From JBGPHT01 sp041484525 (GTDB lineage: Bacteria > Acidobacteriota > Terriglobia > Bryobacterales > Bryobacteraceae): 31,334 nt of DNA. Shown here in pieces: positions 1 to 9,401 of this stretch. Position 1 is the stretch's first letter. Each line of letters begins with the position of its first letter. The DNA lies in assembly GCA_041484525.1 (NCBI GenBank), contig JBGPHT010000087.1, positions 1 through 31,334 on the forward strand, given 5' to 3'. Position numbers and translations under genes: made by a program. The notes under the pieces were generated by a model. The model saw nothing but the letters and a program-made list of their open reading frames with translations. It was not told the origin of the DNA and did not search any database.

Positions 1-63
1 CATGCTTTTCCCCTCTTGCATAGAGGGTAGGTCTGCACTACAAGCGATTCCAGAATTGTTCTA

Positions 64-330
64 TTGAAGCCGAACCACTTGCTGCATCGCTATCGCCGAT
101 TCCGCCGACACGCATACGCCAAGTGCGAAGGTCGGGTTAGCCGCACCAAGGGCGGCTCCACGGTGCACTACGAATTCGCCATCGTGGGCGGCGGGTTCGC
201 TAAAGGCAGGACGGGACCCAGCCACAAACCTCCGCCGGTCGGCGCCACGGTGCCGGTTCTCTACCTTCCGGACAACCCGCGCCGCAATCGGATGTACCCG
301 TTCTCGATGGTGAAGCTGGCGGACTACTGA
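64..330 (+). pseudogene. DUF3592-like protein, probably 5'-truncated remnant
   Basis: The 88-residue frame opens with a TTG and has no visible ribosome site. Its C-terminal two thirds look like a DUF3592 domain: a GRV strand, a VHYEF strand, then VGATVPVLYLPDNPRRNRMYP. The phrase 'V.VLYLPDNPRR' followed by a short strand is the usual end of that family. Normal members carry one or two transmembrane helices before this part. None is encoded here, because the frame hits a stop at 28-30 just upstream. I infer a gene whose 5' half was lost or shifted, or which was cut by a rearrangement left of the window. It is convergent with the VWFA gene and overlaps its end by 7 bp. Family assignment moderate, pseudogene status inferred. 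Confidence 0.5.
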
Positions 331-2429
331 ACCACCATCGCGGCGCGCGGGAACGCGAATTTCCGGCCCACTTCGTCCACCACGTTGATCTGGCACGTGT
401 ACCGGCCGGGCGCGACGCCCTTCAGCGGAACCTGCAACTCCACCGGCACCGTGTTGGGGCGCGTCGCGGCTAGCTCCGTGGCGCGGATTGGACCGGCTTC
501 GAATGTCTTCACACCCTTCTGGTTGAACAGGCTCATGCTCACCGCGATGCGGCGCGACGCGGGCGCCGACGGGTCAGGCGCCGCGTCGTAGACGTCGAAC
601 GTCACGTACATGTTCTGGCTGCGGCGAAAAACCCTGGTCACGCTGGGGACGATCTTCTCTTCGCCGTAAATCAACGGGTTCGACACCACGGTCTTTTTCC
701 CGGTCTTCTCCGCCGCCCCGACGGCGGCCTTCAAAGGCTCGCGCTGATTGCTCCAGATCACCGAACTCGTCTTGAGCATGGTGGAATCCGCCGCCAGATC
801 GGGCACCACGAAACGCGCGTCGAACGTGCCCATCTTCCCGCTCTGGTTTTCCCGCACCAGGAATTTCATGCGATAGCGTCCGGGCGTCAACGTAAAGCCT
901 GCGTCGTAGTGGAAGTTGCGCCGCGCCAGTCGCTGCGCGTTCTCCTGGTCCAGTTTGACCTTGATGAAATCGCGTACGTTGCCCACCACTGTGCGGCGCT
1001 CGTCCTGAACCTGTCCCAGGAAGTCGAACTGGGTTTCGCCGGTGCCGCCGTGTTTCAGTGCCAGCGCGATCGTCGAGCCCGGCACTTTCACCGAAACCGG
1101 CACGAAGTAGGACGTGGGCGAAATGCGGAAGTAATCGATTTCGATTGCCAGCGGCAGGTCGGTCGACGGCTCGCCCGCATTCAGCGCTTCCATCAACTTC
1201 TGTTCCTTGTCCTGCGCGTTGAATTTGCCCCAGACTTTTTCCGCGTAGTAGCCGTCGCGATGATCCAGCTTCACTCCCGCGATGGTCTGGTTCAGCTTGA
1301 CCGCGATCTTGCGGTACTTGCCGTCGGCCGCGGTGTTGGTGGTGTAGTAACCGATCACATAGTAGCTGTTGTACTGCTTCTGCGCTTCGACCAGTCCCAT
1401 CGAGAGGTCGTTCGAATCGAGGAACGCCTTCCCGCCCGTGTCGGCCGCGAGCGATACCAGTGTGTCCTGCGAATCATTGATTGCCGCCCGCTGCGAATTC
1501 TGCTGCGAGCCCGTGTAGATCACGGTGCCGCGCGATGCGCCCTTGCTGGCGCCGCCGCCCGGAGGTTCGGCCATCAGACCGCGGGCGTCGATGGGGTAGA
1601 TCGACACGTTGGCCTTCGTGGCTGCGAGGATCGACGCCTCCAGTTGCGCGTTGTTCTCGACGCCGGTCTTCGTCAGCCCCGACGAGAAGTAGATCAGCGA
1701 CTTCTTCTCCGGCAGCGCCGACAGCTTCTTGACAGCGTCTTCGATGGCCTGCAGCCTCCGGTCCGTGTTAAAGATATTGAACTCGGCCTCGTCGGCGACA
1801 AACGCCGCCCCGGTGTCTTCGTTGTCATCGCTGGCATCGTCGGCAGCGCCCGCCAATTCCGCCATCTCGCCGATCGGCAGGCCCTTGATCACATCCCGAA
1901 GCTCGGCACGATTGTCCGTAAAATCCGTCAGCACCTGGACCGTCGAACTGGCCAGCATCACGGCTACCATGTCCGCCTTCGACATCTGTGTGTCGAGAAA
2001 CTTGAGCGCCGATTCCTGCGCCCGCAACTGCTCGGGAATCGCCATCGACGAAAGGTCGAAGAGCATCACCATCAGGCGCTTGTCGTGATACTGTACCTGC
2101 CCGGGCGATTCGGTCGCGATCTGCGTGCGCGGCGCATCCGGCAGCGCGTTCACGTCGTCGAGGGTCGGCGGCGCTTCGGGCGGCGCGGGTTCCATCGTCA
2201 GCTTCTGGAATTCGAAGATCGAAATCTTCTGCGGCTTGCCGTCTTCGAGCACCGTGAAATCGCGCTGCGTCATGCCTTCAATGGGCTTGCCCGCTTTGTC
2301 CTTCACCGTGACGTCGACGATCACCAGGTTGGTGCTGGTCGAGAACTTCGCCCCGCCGACGGCTGCCTCCTGCTGCGGTTGTCCGGCCGCGGCCAGCACC
2401 AGAAACGACGACATGATGAGTTTCCGCAT
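324..2429 (-). CDS. Exported VWFA-related domain protein (acidobacterial type)
   Basis: A 701-residue protein with a short signal-like N-terminus (MRKLIMSSFLVLAAAG). A strand-rich segment of about residues 30-75 contains FTVLEDGKPQKISIFEFQ, the hallmark opening of acidobacterial VWFA-related proteins. The von Willebrand A domain follows at about 118-370. Its metal site is DLSSM at 125-129, a variant of DxSxS that lacks the last Ser. The C-terminal 300 residues are beta-rich and unassigned. The role is presumably periplasmic or surface protein binding; no substrate is known. It starts 5 bp after the stop of the TonB-dependent receptor, with GAGG from that stop region serving as ribosome site, so the two are almost certainly cotranscribed. 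Family confident, function not. Confidence 0.88.
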   Translation of the reverse strand: MRKLIMSSFLVLAAAGQPQQEAAVGGAKFSTSTNLVIVDVTVKDKAGKPIEGMTQRDFTVLEDGKPQKISIFEFQKLTMEPAPPEAPPTLDDVNALPDAPRTQIATESPGQVQYHDKRLMVMLFDLSSMAIPEQLRAQESALKFLDTQMSKADMVAVMLASSTVQVLTDFTDNRAELRDVIKGLPIGEMAELAGAADDASDDNEDTGAAFVADEAEFNIFNTDRRLQAIEDAVKKLSALPEKKSLIYFSSGLTKTGVENNAQLEASILAATKANVSIYPIDARGLMAEPPGGGASKGASRGTVIYTGSQQNSQRAAINDSQDTLVSLAADTGGKAFLDSNDLSMGLVEAQKQYNSYYVIGYYTTNTAADGKYRKIAVKLNQTIAGVKLDHRDGYYAEKVWGKFNAQDKEQKLMEALNAGEPSTDLPLAIEIDYFRISPTSYFVPVSVKVPGSTIALALKHGGTGETQFDFLGQVQDERRTVVGNVRDFIKVKLDQENAQRLARRNFHYDAGFTLTPGRYRMKFLVRENQSGKMGTFDARFVVPDLAADSTMLKTSSVIWSNQREPLKAAVGAAEKTGKKTVVSNPLIYGEEKIVPSVTRVFRRSQNMYVTFDVYDAAPDPSAPASRRIAVSMSLFNQKGVKTFEAGPIRATELAATRPNTVPVELQVPLKGVAPGRYTCQINVVDEVGRKFAFPRAAMVVQ

Positions 2430-2434
2430 AAGCC

Positions 2435-5400
2435 TCAGAAGTTGAACCGCATCGTCAACGTAACACTGCGCGTTTGCGAGGCCGCGGTCGGCAGCCCGTA
2501 GTTAGACGAGTTCACGGTGGTACCGATATTGGTGATGGCCACGTGGTTCATCACGTTATTCGCGTTGAGCCGCAGTTGCAGCGTGCGGCGCGTGCCTTCA
2601 AAGCGGAAGGCGCGCCCGAACGACGCGTTCAAAGAAGTGCGGAACAGCCCGGGGATAGTGTTGCGCCCGGCGTCGCCATACTCGCCGGCGGGCGGCGTGG
2701 TGAACGCCAGCGGATTGAAGTAGGCGTAGCCATCGGCATCCACAGGGAGGCCGGTAGCCTGCGCGCGGCCGGCGCCGAAGGCACCCGTGCCGCCAGTATT
2801 CGACAGGTTTCCCGAGACACGCGCCGTCAGCGGCGTTCCCGAGGTGGCGGTGAATCCGCCCGTCAGCGTCCAACCCGCGAATAGCTTTTTCGGAGCATTC
2901 TTGTTGCGGAACCAGCCGCGCGCGCCGCCCACTGGCGACGTAAGCACGTAATTCAAAGTCAGGTGGTGGCGCTGGTCGAACGTCGACAGACCGCGCTCGA
3001 GGTGCAGGTCCCGATCGTTCTGCGCCACCACTCCGCCGCCGCCCCCGAAGCTGGAGGCGTTGTCGATCGACTTCGAAAACGTGTACAGCACGTTGGCCGA
3101 GATGCCGCGCACCAGCCGCCGCGAGATCCGCACCTGCCCCGCATGAAAGATCGAATTGCCCTGCGAAGTCTCGTAGCTGAAGCCGGTGGCGTTGCCGATC
3201 TGCAGCCGCTGCTGCGCCGTCAGCGGCGAGCCGGGCGTGGCGCGGTTCGGCTGCCGCAGGATGTCGAGGCCCGTCCCCTTCGTCCCCAGGTATTCGATCT
3301 CGATGATGGTGTTATGCGGCAGGCTCTCCTGCACCGCGAAATTCCACGTCTGCGCGTAGCCGAGCCTGTAATTCGGATCCACCGCAAAAGTGTTGGTGAT
3401 GGTTTGCGAGGGCGAATCGGGAAAGCCGTTCTGGATGGTGAGCGGGCTCGTGAGGCTGGTGCTGAGGGACGCCGTCTTCGCGAACGGCGGCTGCGACGCC
3501 ATCCGGCTGGCGAACTGCTGGTAGTTCGAGCCGTTGAAGAACAGGCTGTAGCCGCCGCGAAGCGTTAGCGATTTCTTAGGATTCGGCTTCCAGGAAATGC
3601 CAAGCCGCGGCGAGAAGTTATTCGGGTCGGAGCGCACCAGGCTGGCCGGCAGGTCGCCCGAGTACGGTCCGGGCTGGCCCGGCGTCACCACGGTCACCGC
3701 GTTGAACTGCGGGCTGATGTCCAGATTCGCGAGGTGCCCGTGCAGTTCCGTATAGGGCGCGAAGTACTCGTATCGCAGCCCCACGTTGATGGTTAGATTC
3801 GAGCGGATCCGCCAATCGTCCTGCGCGTACCCGTTTATGGCCCAACTGCGGAAATAATTATTGTCGCTGCCAAATCGCAGCGAGCTGGATTGCGGCAGCC
3901 CCAGCAGGAAATCGGCGAAATCGAAACCCGTCTGCTTCTGCGGATTGCCGTTGGCGTCGAACCCGCTCGTCAGCAGACCGCTAAACGTGAACGACCCGCG
4001 CGCGTTGGCATACGTCAGGCTGTTCTGCTGCAGCCTCCGGTAGCCGGCGCCGAACGTCAGGTTGTGCTTCTTGCGCACCAGCGTGATGGCCTCGGTGATG
4101 TTCGAGGTCTGGTTGCGGGTGACCGAAGCCGACCCGTCCGAGAGGCCCCCGAAATTCGTGAACGACAGGTTCGGCGGGCCATAATTGATCGGGTCCTGCG
4201 AAGTGCCCGTGATGCCCAGCTCCGCCGCGACATTGTTGGTGTACGCGAAGTACGGCGCCAGCTTGCTGTTGTTGCGGCTGAAATTCCAGTTCAGGCTGCT
4301 GTTGAAGCGCGGCGCAAAACTATGGTTGTACCCCGCCTGCGCGCTCATTCCGGAGCCGGTGCTGTCGTCGCGATATCCGAAGAGCTGCGGATTAGTGCCA
4401 TCGCGACCTTGAATCTGCACGTTGAAATTGACGCGGTCTCTGCGGGTTAGCGGATCGTTGAAGCGAATGCCGTAGTTGTTGCTGCTGTTCGAAGACGACG
4501 TGACAATCTGATAGTTCTGCAGCGCCAGTTGCGGATACGTGGGGAGCGGCATGAACTTCAGCAATCCTGCCGCGGCTGGACTGAATCGATATGACGGGAT
4601 GATATTGCCCGGAAACGGCGCGCCGCTGAGCGGATCGAACACCGTGACCGGCCCCGCCCCGACCGCGGCCTGGGAAAAGTCGCCGCCGCGTTCAGCCGCG
4701 CTCGGCAGCGTCGCAACCTGGTTATACGGATTGCGGCTGCGCGCCCCCTGGTAGGTGAAGAAAATCATGCTGTGCTCGAGGTTCAGCAGTTTGGGAATAT
4801 GCAGCGGTCCGCCGATGTTGAATCCGAAATTGTTCTGCGCGTACGACGCTTTGACCGCGTTCTGGCCATTGAGCGAGAAGGGCCGCGCGTCGAGCACCGA
4901 GTTGCGCCCGGTGTAGGTGAACGATCCGGTGTATGCCGGTTGCGTGCGCCGCCGGTTTCCGAAGCGCGCGAACTGGCCGTTGTTCGGACCGCGCCCGCCG
5001 CCTCTGCCACCTCGTCCGCCGCCCGGTCCGCCGGCGCCGACGCGTCCACCACCGCCACCGCCGAAGCGCGCCGCTGGACCGCCACCGCCACCGCGTCCCC
5101 CGCCGCCACCACCTCCGCCGCGACCGCCGCCACCCGGACCACCCGCGCCAGGACCGCCGCCGAAATCACCGCCGAAGCCGGTGTTGACGCCCGCCGCGCC
5201 GAATCCGTTCATGCCCAGCGGATCGGCGCCGGGTCCGCCGTTGAAGGCGATCATCTCGTTGATGCCGGCGCCCATTGGACCCATGCCACCATCCGGCCCG
5301 CCCCGGCCGCCGCGACCTCCCTGGAGGCGGTCTCGCCGCATCTGGTCATCCGCCGCAGCCTCGAGTCCGCCGCTCATGCTGCCGCTCACGACGAACGCGT

Positions 5401-6061
5401 CGCTCGATTCCGCGCTCTCCTCGGTCACTGGGGGCTCGGTGGCAGTGGCGAGTTCCTGGGCGCCGGCCTCGGTCGCGGTCACCGGCATGTTCTGGAATCC
5501 GGGCCGCTGCGGTGGCTGCTGCGGATTGCCACGCCCTCCGCGTCCGCCCCCTCGTTGCATGGAAGCTCCATCGCGGCCAGACGTTCTCGCTTGGCCAGAC
5601 CGGCCGCTCCCTGACGGTCGCGCCTCTGCCGCGGAAGGAGTCTTGACGGAGCCGTTACTGTCAGGGAGCGGCCGGCTACTCGCGGCCGGAATCGAAACCG
5701 CCGGCGCAGGCGCAGTCTTCGCCGGAGTCTTCACCGGCTCCACCGCCGCCTCGCCCAGGCGCGGCATCTCCAATGTCCAATCCCGTTCGCTCGAAGTGCT
5801 GGTGACCGTCACTTCCGCCCGCTGCGTTCGGAACCCGAACAACTCCACTTCGAGTTCCCACACACCCGGCGTCAGATCCAGCGTGTACCGGCCGTTGCCG
5901 TCTGTGTAGGCGACCAACTTCGCGCCGCCTTGACGGGCAGTGACAGTAGCCCCAGGGAGAAACTGGTCGGCGGCGCGGACCGAGCCGCTATGCTGGGCCG
6001 CGGACAAAATCTCCGGGCACAACACGAGCGCAGCAATGATGAGACTCTTCACGGACTTCAA
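2435..6061 (-). CDS. Oar-like TonB-dependent receptor with carboxypeptidase-regulatory domain and Gly/Arg-rich insert
   Basis: A 1208-residue outer-membrane protein. Residues 1-22 are a signal peptide and about 24-93 a carboxypeptidase-regulatory-like beta-sandwich. Residues 100-245 form a Pro/Ala/Ser linker, and 248-365 an extreme Gly-rich tract with many RGG triplets. The TonB-receptor beta-barrel runs from about 375 to the end and finishes VTLTMRFNF, a C-terminal aromatic outer-membrane signal. No clear plug domain is seen; the Gly-rich tract occupies that position. A palindromic repeat encodes residues 130-157. The start is uncertain: TTG at 6061 or GTG at 6052, both yielding a signal peptide. 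It probably forms a TonB-driven uptake or surface complex with the downstream VWFA protein; the substrate is unknown. Confidence 0.9.
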   Translation of the reverse strand: MKSVKSLIIAALVLCPEILSAAQHSGSVRAADQFLPGATVTARQGGAKLVAYTDGNGRYTLDLTPGVWELEVELFGFRTQRAEVTVTSTSSERDWTLEMPRLGEAAVEPVKTPAKTAPAPAVSIPAASSRPLPDSNGSVKTPSAAEARPSGSGRSGQARTSGRDGASMQRGGGRGGRGNPQQPPQRPGFQNMPVTATEAGAQELATATEPPVTEESAESSDAFVVSGSMSGGLEAAADDQMRRDRLQGGRGGRGGPDGGMGPMGAGINEMIAFNGGPGADPLGMNGFGAAGVNTGFGGDFGGGPGAGGPGGGGRGGGGGGGGRGGGGGPAARFGGGGGGRVGAGGPGGGRGGRGGGRGPNNGQFARFGNRRRTQPAYTGSFTYTGRNSVLDARPFSLNGQNAVKASYAQNNFGFNIGGPLHIPKLLNLEHSMIFFTYQGARSRNPYNQVATLPSAAERGGDFSQAAVGAGPVTVFDPLSGAPFPGNIIPSYRFSPAAAGLLKFMPLPTYPQLALQNYQIVTSSSNSSNNYGIRFNDPLTRRDRVNFNVQIQGRDGTNPQLFGYRDDSTGSGMSAQAGYNHSFAPRFNSSLNWNFSRNNSKLAPYFAYTNNVAAELGITGTSQDPINYGPPNLSFTNFGGLSDGSASVTRNQTSNITEAITLVRKKHNLTFGAGYRRLQQNSLTYANARGSFTFSGLLTSGFDANGNPQKQTGFDFADFLLGLPQSSSLRFGSDNNYFRSWAINGYAQDDWRIRSNLTINVGLRYEYFAPYTELHGHLANLDISPQFNAVTVVTPGQPGPYSGDLPASLVRSDPNNFSPRLGISWKPNPKKSLTLRGGYSLFFNGSNYQQFASRMASQPPFAKTASLSTSLTSPLTIQNGFPDSPSQTITNTFAVDPNYRLGYAQTWNFAVQESLPHNTIIEIEYLGTKGTGLDILRQPNRATPGSPLTAQQRLQIGNATGFSYETSQGNSIFHAGQVRISRRLVRGISANVLYTFSKSIDNASSFGGGGGVVAQNDRDLHLERGLSTFDQRHHLTLNYVLTSPVGGARGWFRNKNAPKKLFAGWTLTGGFTATSGTPLTARVSGNLSNTGGTGAFGAGRAQATGLPVDADGYAYFNPLAFTTPPAGEYGDAGRNTIPGLFRTSLNASFGRAFRFEGTRRTLQLRLNANNVMNHVAITNIGTTVNSSNYGLPTAASQTRSVTLTMRFNF
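5600..5675. repeat. Intragenic palindromic repeat A (in the TonB-receptor gene)
   Basis: Two perfectly complementary 16-bp arms, CCGGCCGCTCCCTGAC at 5600-5615 and GTCAGGGAGCGGCCGG at 5660-5675, are separated by 44 bp. Extended to 27 bp, both arms (5600-5626 forward, 5675-5649 reverse) match the unit at 20197-20223 inside the RNase H-like gene with only a few mismatches. The reading frame stays open across it and encodes a Ser/Pro/Gly-rich linker, residues 130-157 of the receptor. A mobile or amplified palindromic element tolerated in a disordered linker is the simplest reading. Confidence 0.8.
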
Positions 6062-6106
6062 ACGTACTTCGGTCCCAACCCCGGAAAGTTCCCGTTTGTG
6101 GCGCGC

Positions 6107-7114
<1,008 letters not shown>

Positions 7115-7168
7115 TGTTTCTCCTGTTTGAAGTGGGGGAACGCCTGAATTCAAAGGATATCAGGAAAT

Positions 7169-8863
7169 CTACGGCTTCCGCTCGAACATCACTTTGCCCC
7201 CGACGATCGTGTACACCACGTCCGTCGCCATAATCTCGTCTTCCGGAATCGTCATGATGTCGCGCGAGAGCACCGTGATATCCGCCAGCTTGCCGGCTTC
7301 GAGCGACCCCTTCAATTTGTCTTCGAAGGCCGCGTAGGCGTTGTTCCACGTGTACGATTTCAGCGCCTCTTCCCGGCTCATCCGCTGGTCCGCGTAGAAC
7401 ACCGAACCGTCTTTCAGTTTGCGGCTCACCGACGCGTAGAAGGATGCCAGCGGGCTCACGTCCTCCACCGGCGCGTCGGTTCCGTTGCCGACAATCGCGC
7501 CCGTCTTCATGAGCTTCTGCCACACGTACGCGCCCTCTTCGGCACGCTTCGGACCCAGCCGCAGCAGCACGTACGGCGCATCCGACGTGCAGTGGACACC
7601 CTGCATCGCCGGAATCACTCCCAGCTTGCCGAAGCGCGGAATATCGGCCGCGCTCAGATGCTGGGCATGCTCGACGCGCCAGCGCAAATCCTTCTGCTCG
7701 GGATGTTCCTTGAATACCGATTCGAAGATGTTCAGCGTCTCGCGGTTGCCGCGGTCGCCGATGGCGTGCACGCAGAGCTGATACCCATGCTGGATCGCCA
7801 GCTCCGCGGTCTTGCGGATGTCGTCGAGATCTTCCGTGGCGAGGCCCGTGCTGTCCGGCTTGTCGGTGTACGGCTCGAGCAGCCAGGCCCCGCGCGAGCC
7901 GAGGGCGCCATCGATCTGCCGCTTGATGGCGCGGACAGTGAGATGGTTATCGCCCGCACCGATCATTTTGTACTTGTCGAGAGTGGCCGCGAGCACGTCG
8001 TTCGACGTCCGCAGCATCACCCACAGCCGCAGCTTCAGCTCGCCCGCATCCGCCATCTTCTTCAAAGCGTCGACGGTGGCGAGAGGCGAGCCCGCGTCTT
8101 CGAAGGTGGTGATGCCTTTCGCGAGGGACTCGTCCACCGCCAGGTCGATCGCCTTGCGGGCGTGCGCCGCGCGCTCCGCGGCCGTCATGCGCGCTTCGTA
8201 CTCGGAGCGGGCGCGGCTCACGAGGCCGCTGGCGCGCTCGCGCAGCAGCCCTGTCGGATTCCCGCGATCGTCCTTGAGAATCTCGCCGCCCGATGGATTG
8301 GGCGTTTTCGCCGTCACGCCGGCAAGCTCGAGCGCCTTGCCGTTCACGAACGTGGCGTGCCCGCTGGCGTGCGTCAGCAGCACCGGATTGTTGGGCGAGA
8401 CGGCATCGAGCGACGCATGCAGCGGAAAGCCTTCCACGTTGGGCGCGGGCGCGCGGTCCCACTTCGATTGATGAAAGCCGCGGCCGATGATCCACTCGCC
8501 GGGCTTCGCCTGCTGCACCGCGCGCGCCACCTGCTGCACAATCTGGTCCCATGTGCGCGCTTCGCGCAGGTCGAGCCCCATGCGGAATTCGCCCACACCG
8601 GTGAAATGGCCATGGCCTTCGATGAAGCCGGGGATGGCGAGTTTCCCTTGCAGGTCGATAACGCGCGTCGACGGACCGATCCACTTCTGCGCGTCCTGAT
8701 TCGTACCGAGCGCGGCGATCTTGCCGCCCCGTACCGCCAAAGCCTGCGCGGAGGGCGCCGCCTGGTTCATGGTGAGGATCTTGCCGTTCCGCAGGACCAT
8801 GTCGGCGGGTTGAGCCCATGCAGCGGCACACGCCGCGCCCAGCAGAAAAAAAGATGCACGCAT
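7169..8863 (-). CDS. Exported YtcJ-like metal-dependent amidohydrolase
   Basis: A 564-residue protein with a cleavable signal peptide (ending near CAAAWAQ), so it acts outside the cytoplasm. The beta-sandwich edge DMVLRNGKILTM and the barrel motif PGFIEGHGHF mark the Amidohydrolase_3 (YtcJ) branch. Later metal or active-site segments are LCVHAIGDRGNRETL, VEHAQHL and GNGTDAPVEDVSP. The C-terminal sandwich strand (ADITVLSRDIMTIPEDEI) is complete. The family hydrolyses amide or related C-N bonds; the substrate cannot be read from sequence. The start codon has no ribosome site but is preceded six bases earlier by TATCCT, suggesting a leaderless mRNA. Family assignment firm, substrate unknown. Confidence 0.92.
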   Translation of the reverse strand: MRASFFLLGAACAAAWAQPADMVLRNGKILTMNQAAPSAQALAVRGGKIAALGTNQDAQKWIGPSTRVIDLQGKLAIPGFIEGHGHFTGVGEFRMGLDLREARTWDQIVQQVARAVQQAKPGEWIIGRGFHQSKWDRAPAPNVEGFPLHASLDAVSPNNPVLLTHASGHATFVNGKALELAGVTAKTPNPSGGEILKDDRGNPTGLLRERASGLVSRARSEYEARMTAAERAAHARKAIDLAVDESLAKGITTFEDAGSPLATVDALKKMADAGELKLRLWVMLRTSNDVLAATLDKYKMIGAGDNHLTVRAIKRQIDGALGSRGAWLLEPYTDKPDSTGLATEDLDDIRKTAELAIQHGYQLCVHAIGDRGNRETLNIFESVFKEHPEQKDLRWRVEHAQHLSAADIPRFGKLGVIPAMQGVHCTSDAPYVLLRLGPKRAEEGAYVWQKLMKTGAIVGNGTDAPVEDVSPLASFYASVSRKLKDGSVFYADQRMSREEALKSYTWNNAYAAFEDKLKGSLEAGKLADITVLSRDIMTIPEDEIMATDVVYTIVGGKVMFERKP

Positions 8864-8869
8864 GCCGAC

Positions 8870-8899
8870 AGGATACCTATTCCGGGCGGAACTCGTCCA
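8870..8899 (-). promoter_or_regulatory. Putative leaderless promoter of the amidohydrolase gene
   Basis: On the minus strand TGGACG (8899-8894) is followed after 18 nt by TATCCT (8875-8870). The ATG begins after 6 further nt, where transcription would start. No Shine-Dalgarno sequence is seen. Inferred from spacing and hexamer quality only. Confidence 0.45.
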
Positions 8900-8912
8900 T
8901 CGGGTGACGCGC

Positions 8913-9377
8913 CTACCGGTCAGCCTTTTGACAATTCCCGTTCTTGAACGTGACGGTTATCGTGTTGTTGCCACATGGTTGATTGTCGTCTCGTGTCTCA
9001 ACGACAGTTACGTGTTCGTATTCGACAAACAACGTAGACATTATGCCCATCACCATCGCGCCCTGATTCAGTTCTTTGCCGCGCATCGAGTAAGGCACTA
9101 ACTCCGCCAGAAAACTATACATTCGTTGCTTCATCTCAGCAGCGTTAGAGACTTGCTCGTTCGTAGGCATCAGTGCCGGAACGCCCAACTTGCATACCTG
9201 ATTGTTCGTTCCGTAATCGACGACCAGGTCGAATCCGGCTGGCATGTGGAAGGTTTCCCGGTTCAGTGGCGAGCCGTACTTGACCCGCAATGCAGCGGAA
9301 TCGAGTTGTGCGGCCACAGGCATCGTGAATCCCAAACAACAGATGATGAATATACCGAAATGTAGTTTTGAACTCAT
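8913..9377 (-). CDS. Small exported protein of unknown function
   Basis: A 154-residue protein with a clear signal peptide (hydrophobic FGIFIICCLGFTMPVAAQ) and a mature part of about 130 residues. The mature part contains GSPLNRETFHMPAGFDLVVDYG near its start and a C-terminal strand NTITVTFKNGNC. There are three Cys after the signal region (in NQVCKLG, NQPCGNN and GNCQK), so a disulfide is possible. I do not recognise a named family. It begins 24 bp after the permease gene on the same strand, so it may be read through from it. It also has TATCCT 5 nt before the ATG and no clear ribosome site, which suggests a start of its own. The coding quality is good and the frame is certainly real. Confidence 0.72.
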   Translation of the reverse strand: MSSKLHFGIFIICCLGFTMPVAAQLDSAALRVKYGSPLNRETFHMPAGFDLVVDYGTNNQVCKLGVPALMPTNEQVSNAAEMKQRMYSFLAELVPYSMRGKELNQGAMVMGIMSTLFVEYEHVTVVETRDDNQPCGNNTITVTFKNGNCQKADR

Positions 9378-9382
9378 GATTC

Positions 9383-9388
9383 AGGATA
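9383..9388 (-). promoter_or_regulatory. Putative -10 element 5 nt before the start of the small exported protein
   Basis: TATCCT reads on the minus strand at 9388-9383, five bases before the ATG at 9377. It is the same hexamer and nearly the same spacing as before the amidohydrolase gene. No good -35 is visible, so support is weak on its own. Confidence 0.35.
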
Positions 9389-9401
9389 CTCCCGCTTCCC
9401 C

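Noticed and set aside
909..2501. 530-codon open frame on the plus strand
   Set aside because: It is antisense to the VWFA gene, is rich in Arg, His and Val as expected from shadow frames in GC-rich DNA, and has no ribosome site or family pattern.
4980..5170. Tandem repeat array resembling CRISPR
   Set aside because: The repetition is irregular GGN codons of the Gly-rich tract, with no spacers or constant repeat length.
4917..5909. 330-codon proline-rich frame on the plus strand
   Set aside because: It is the complement of the Gly-rich tract of the TonB receptor; runs of Pro arise automatically from GGN codons.
7592..8947. 451-codon plus-strand frame
   Set aside because: Antisense shadow of the amidohydrolase gene, with no recognisable motif.
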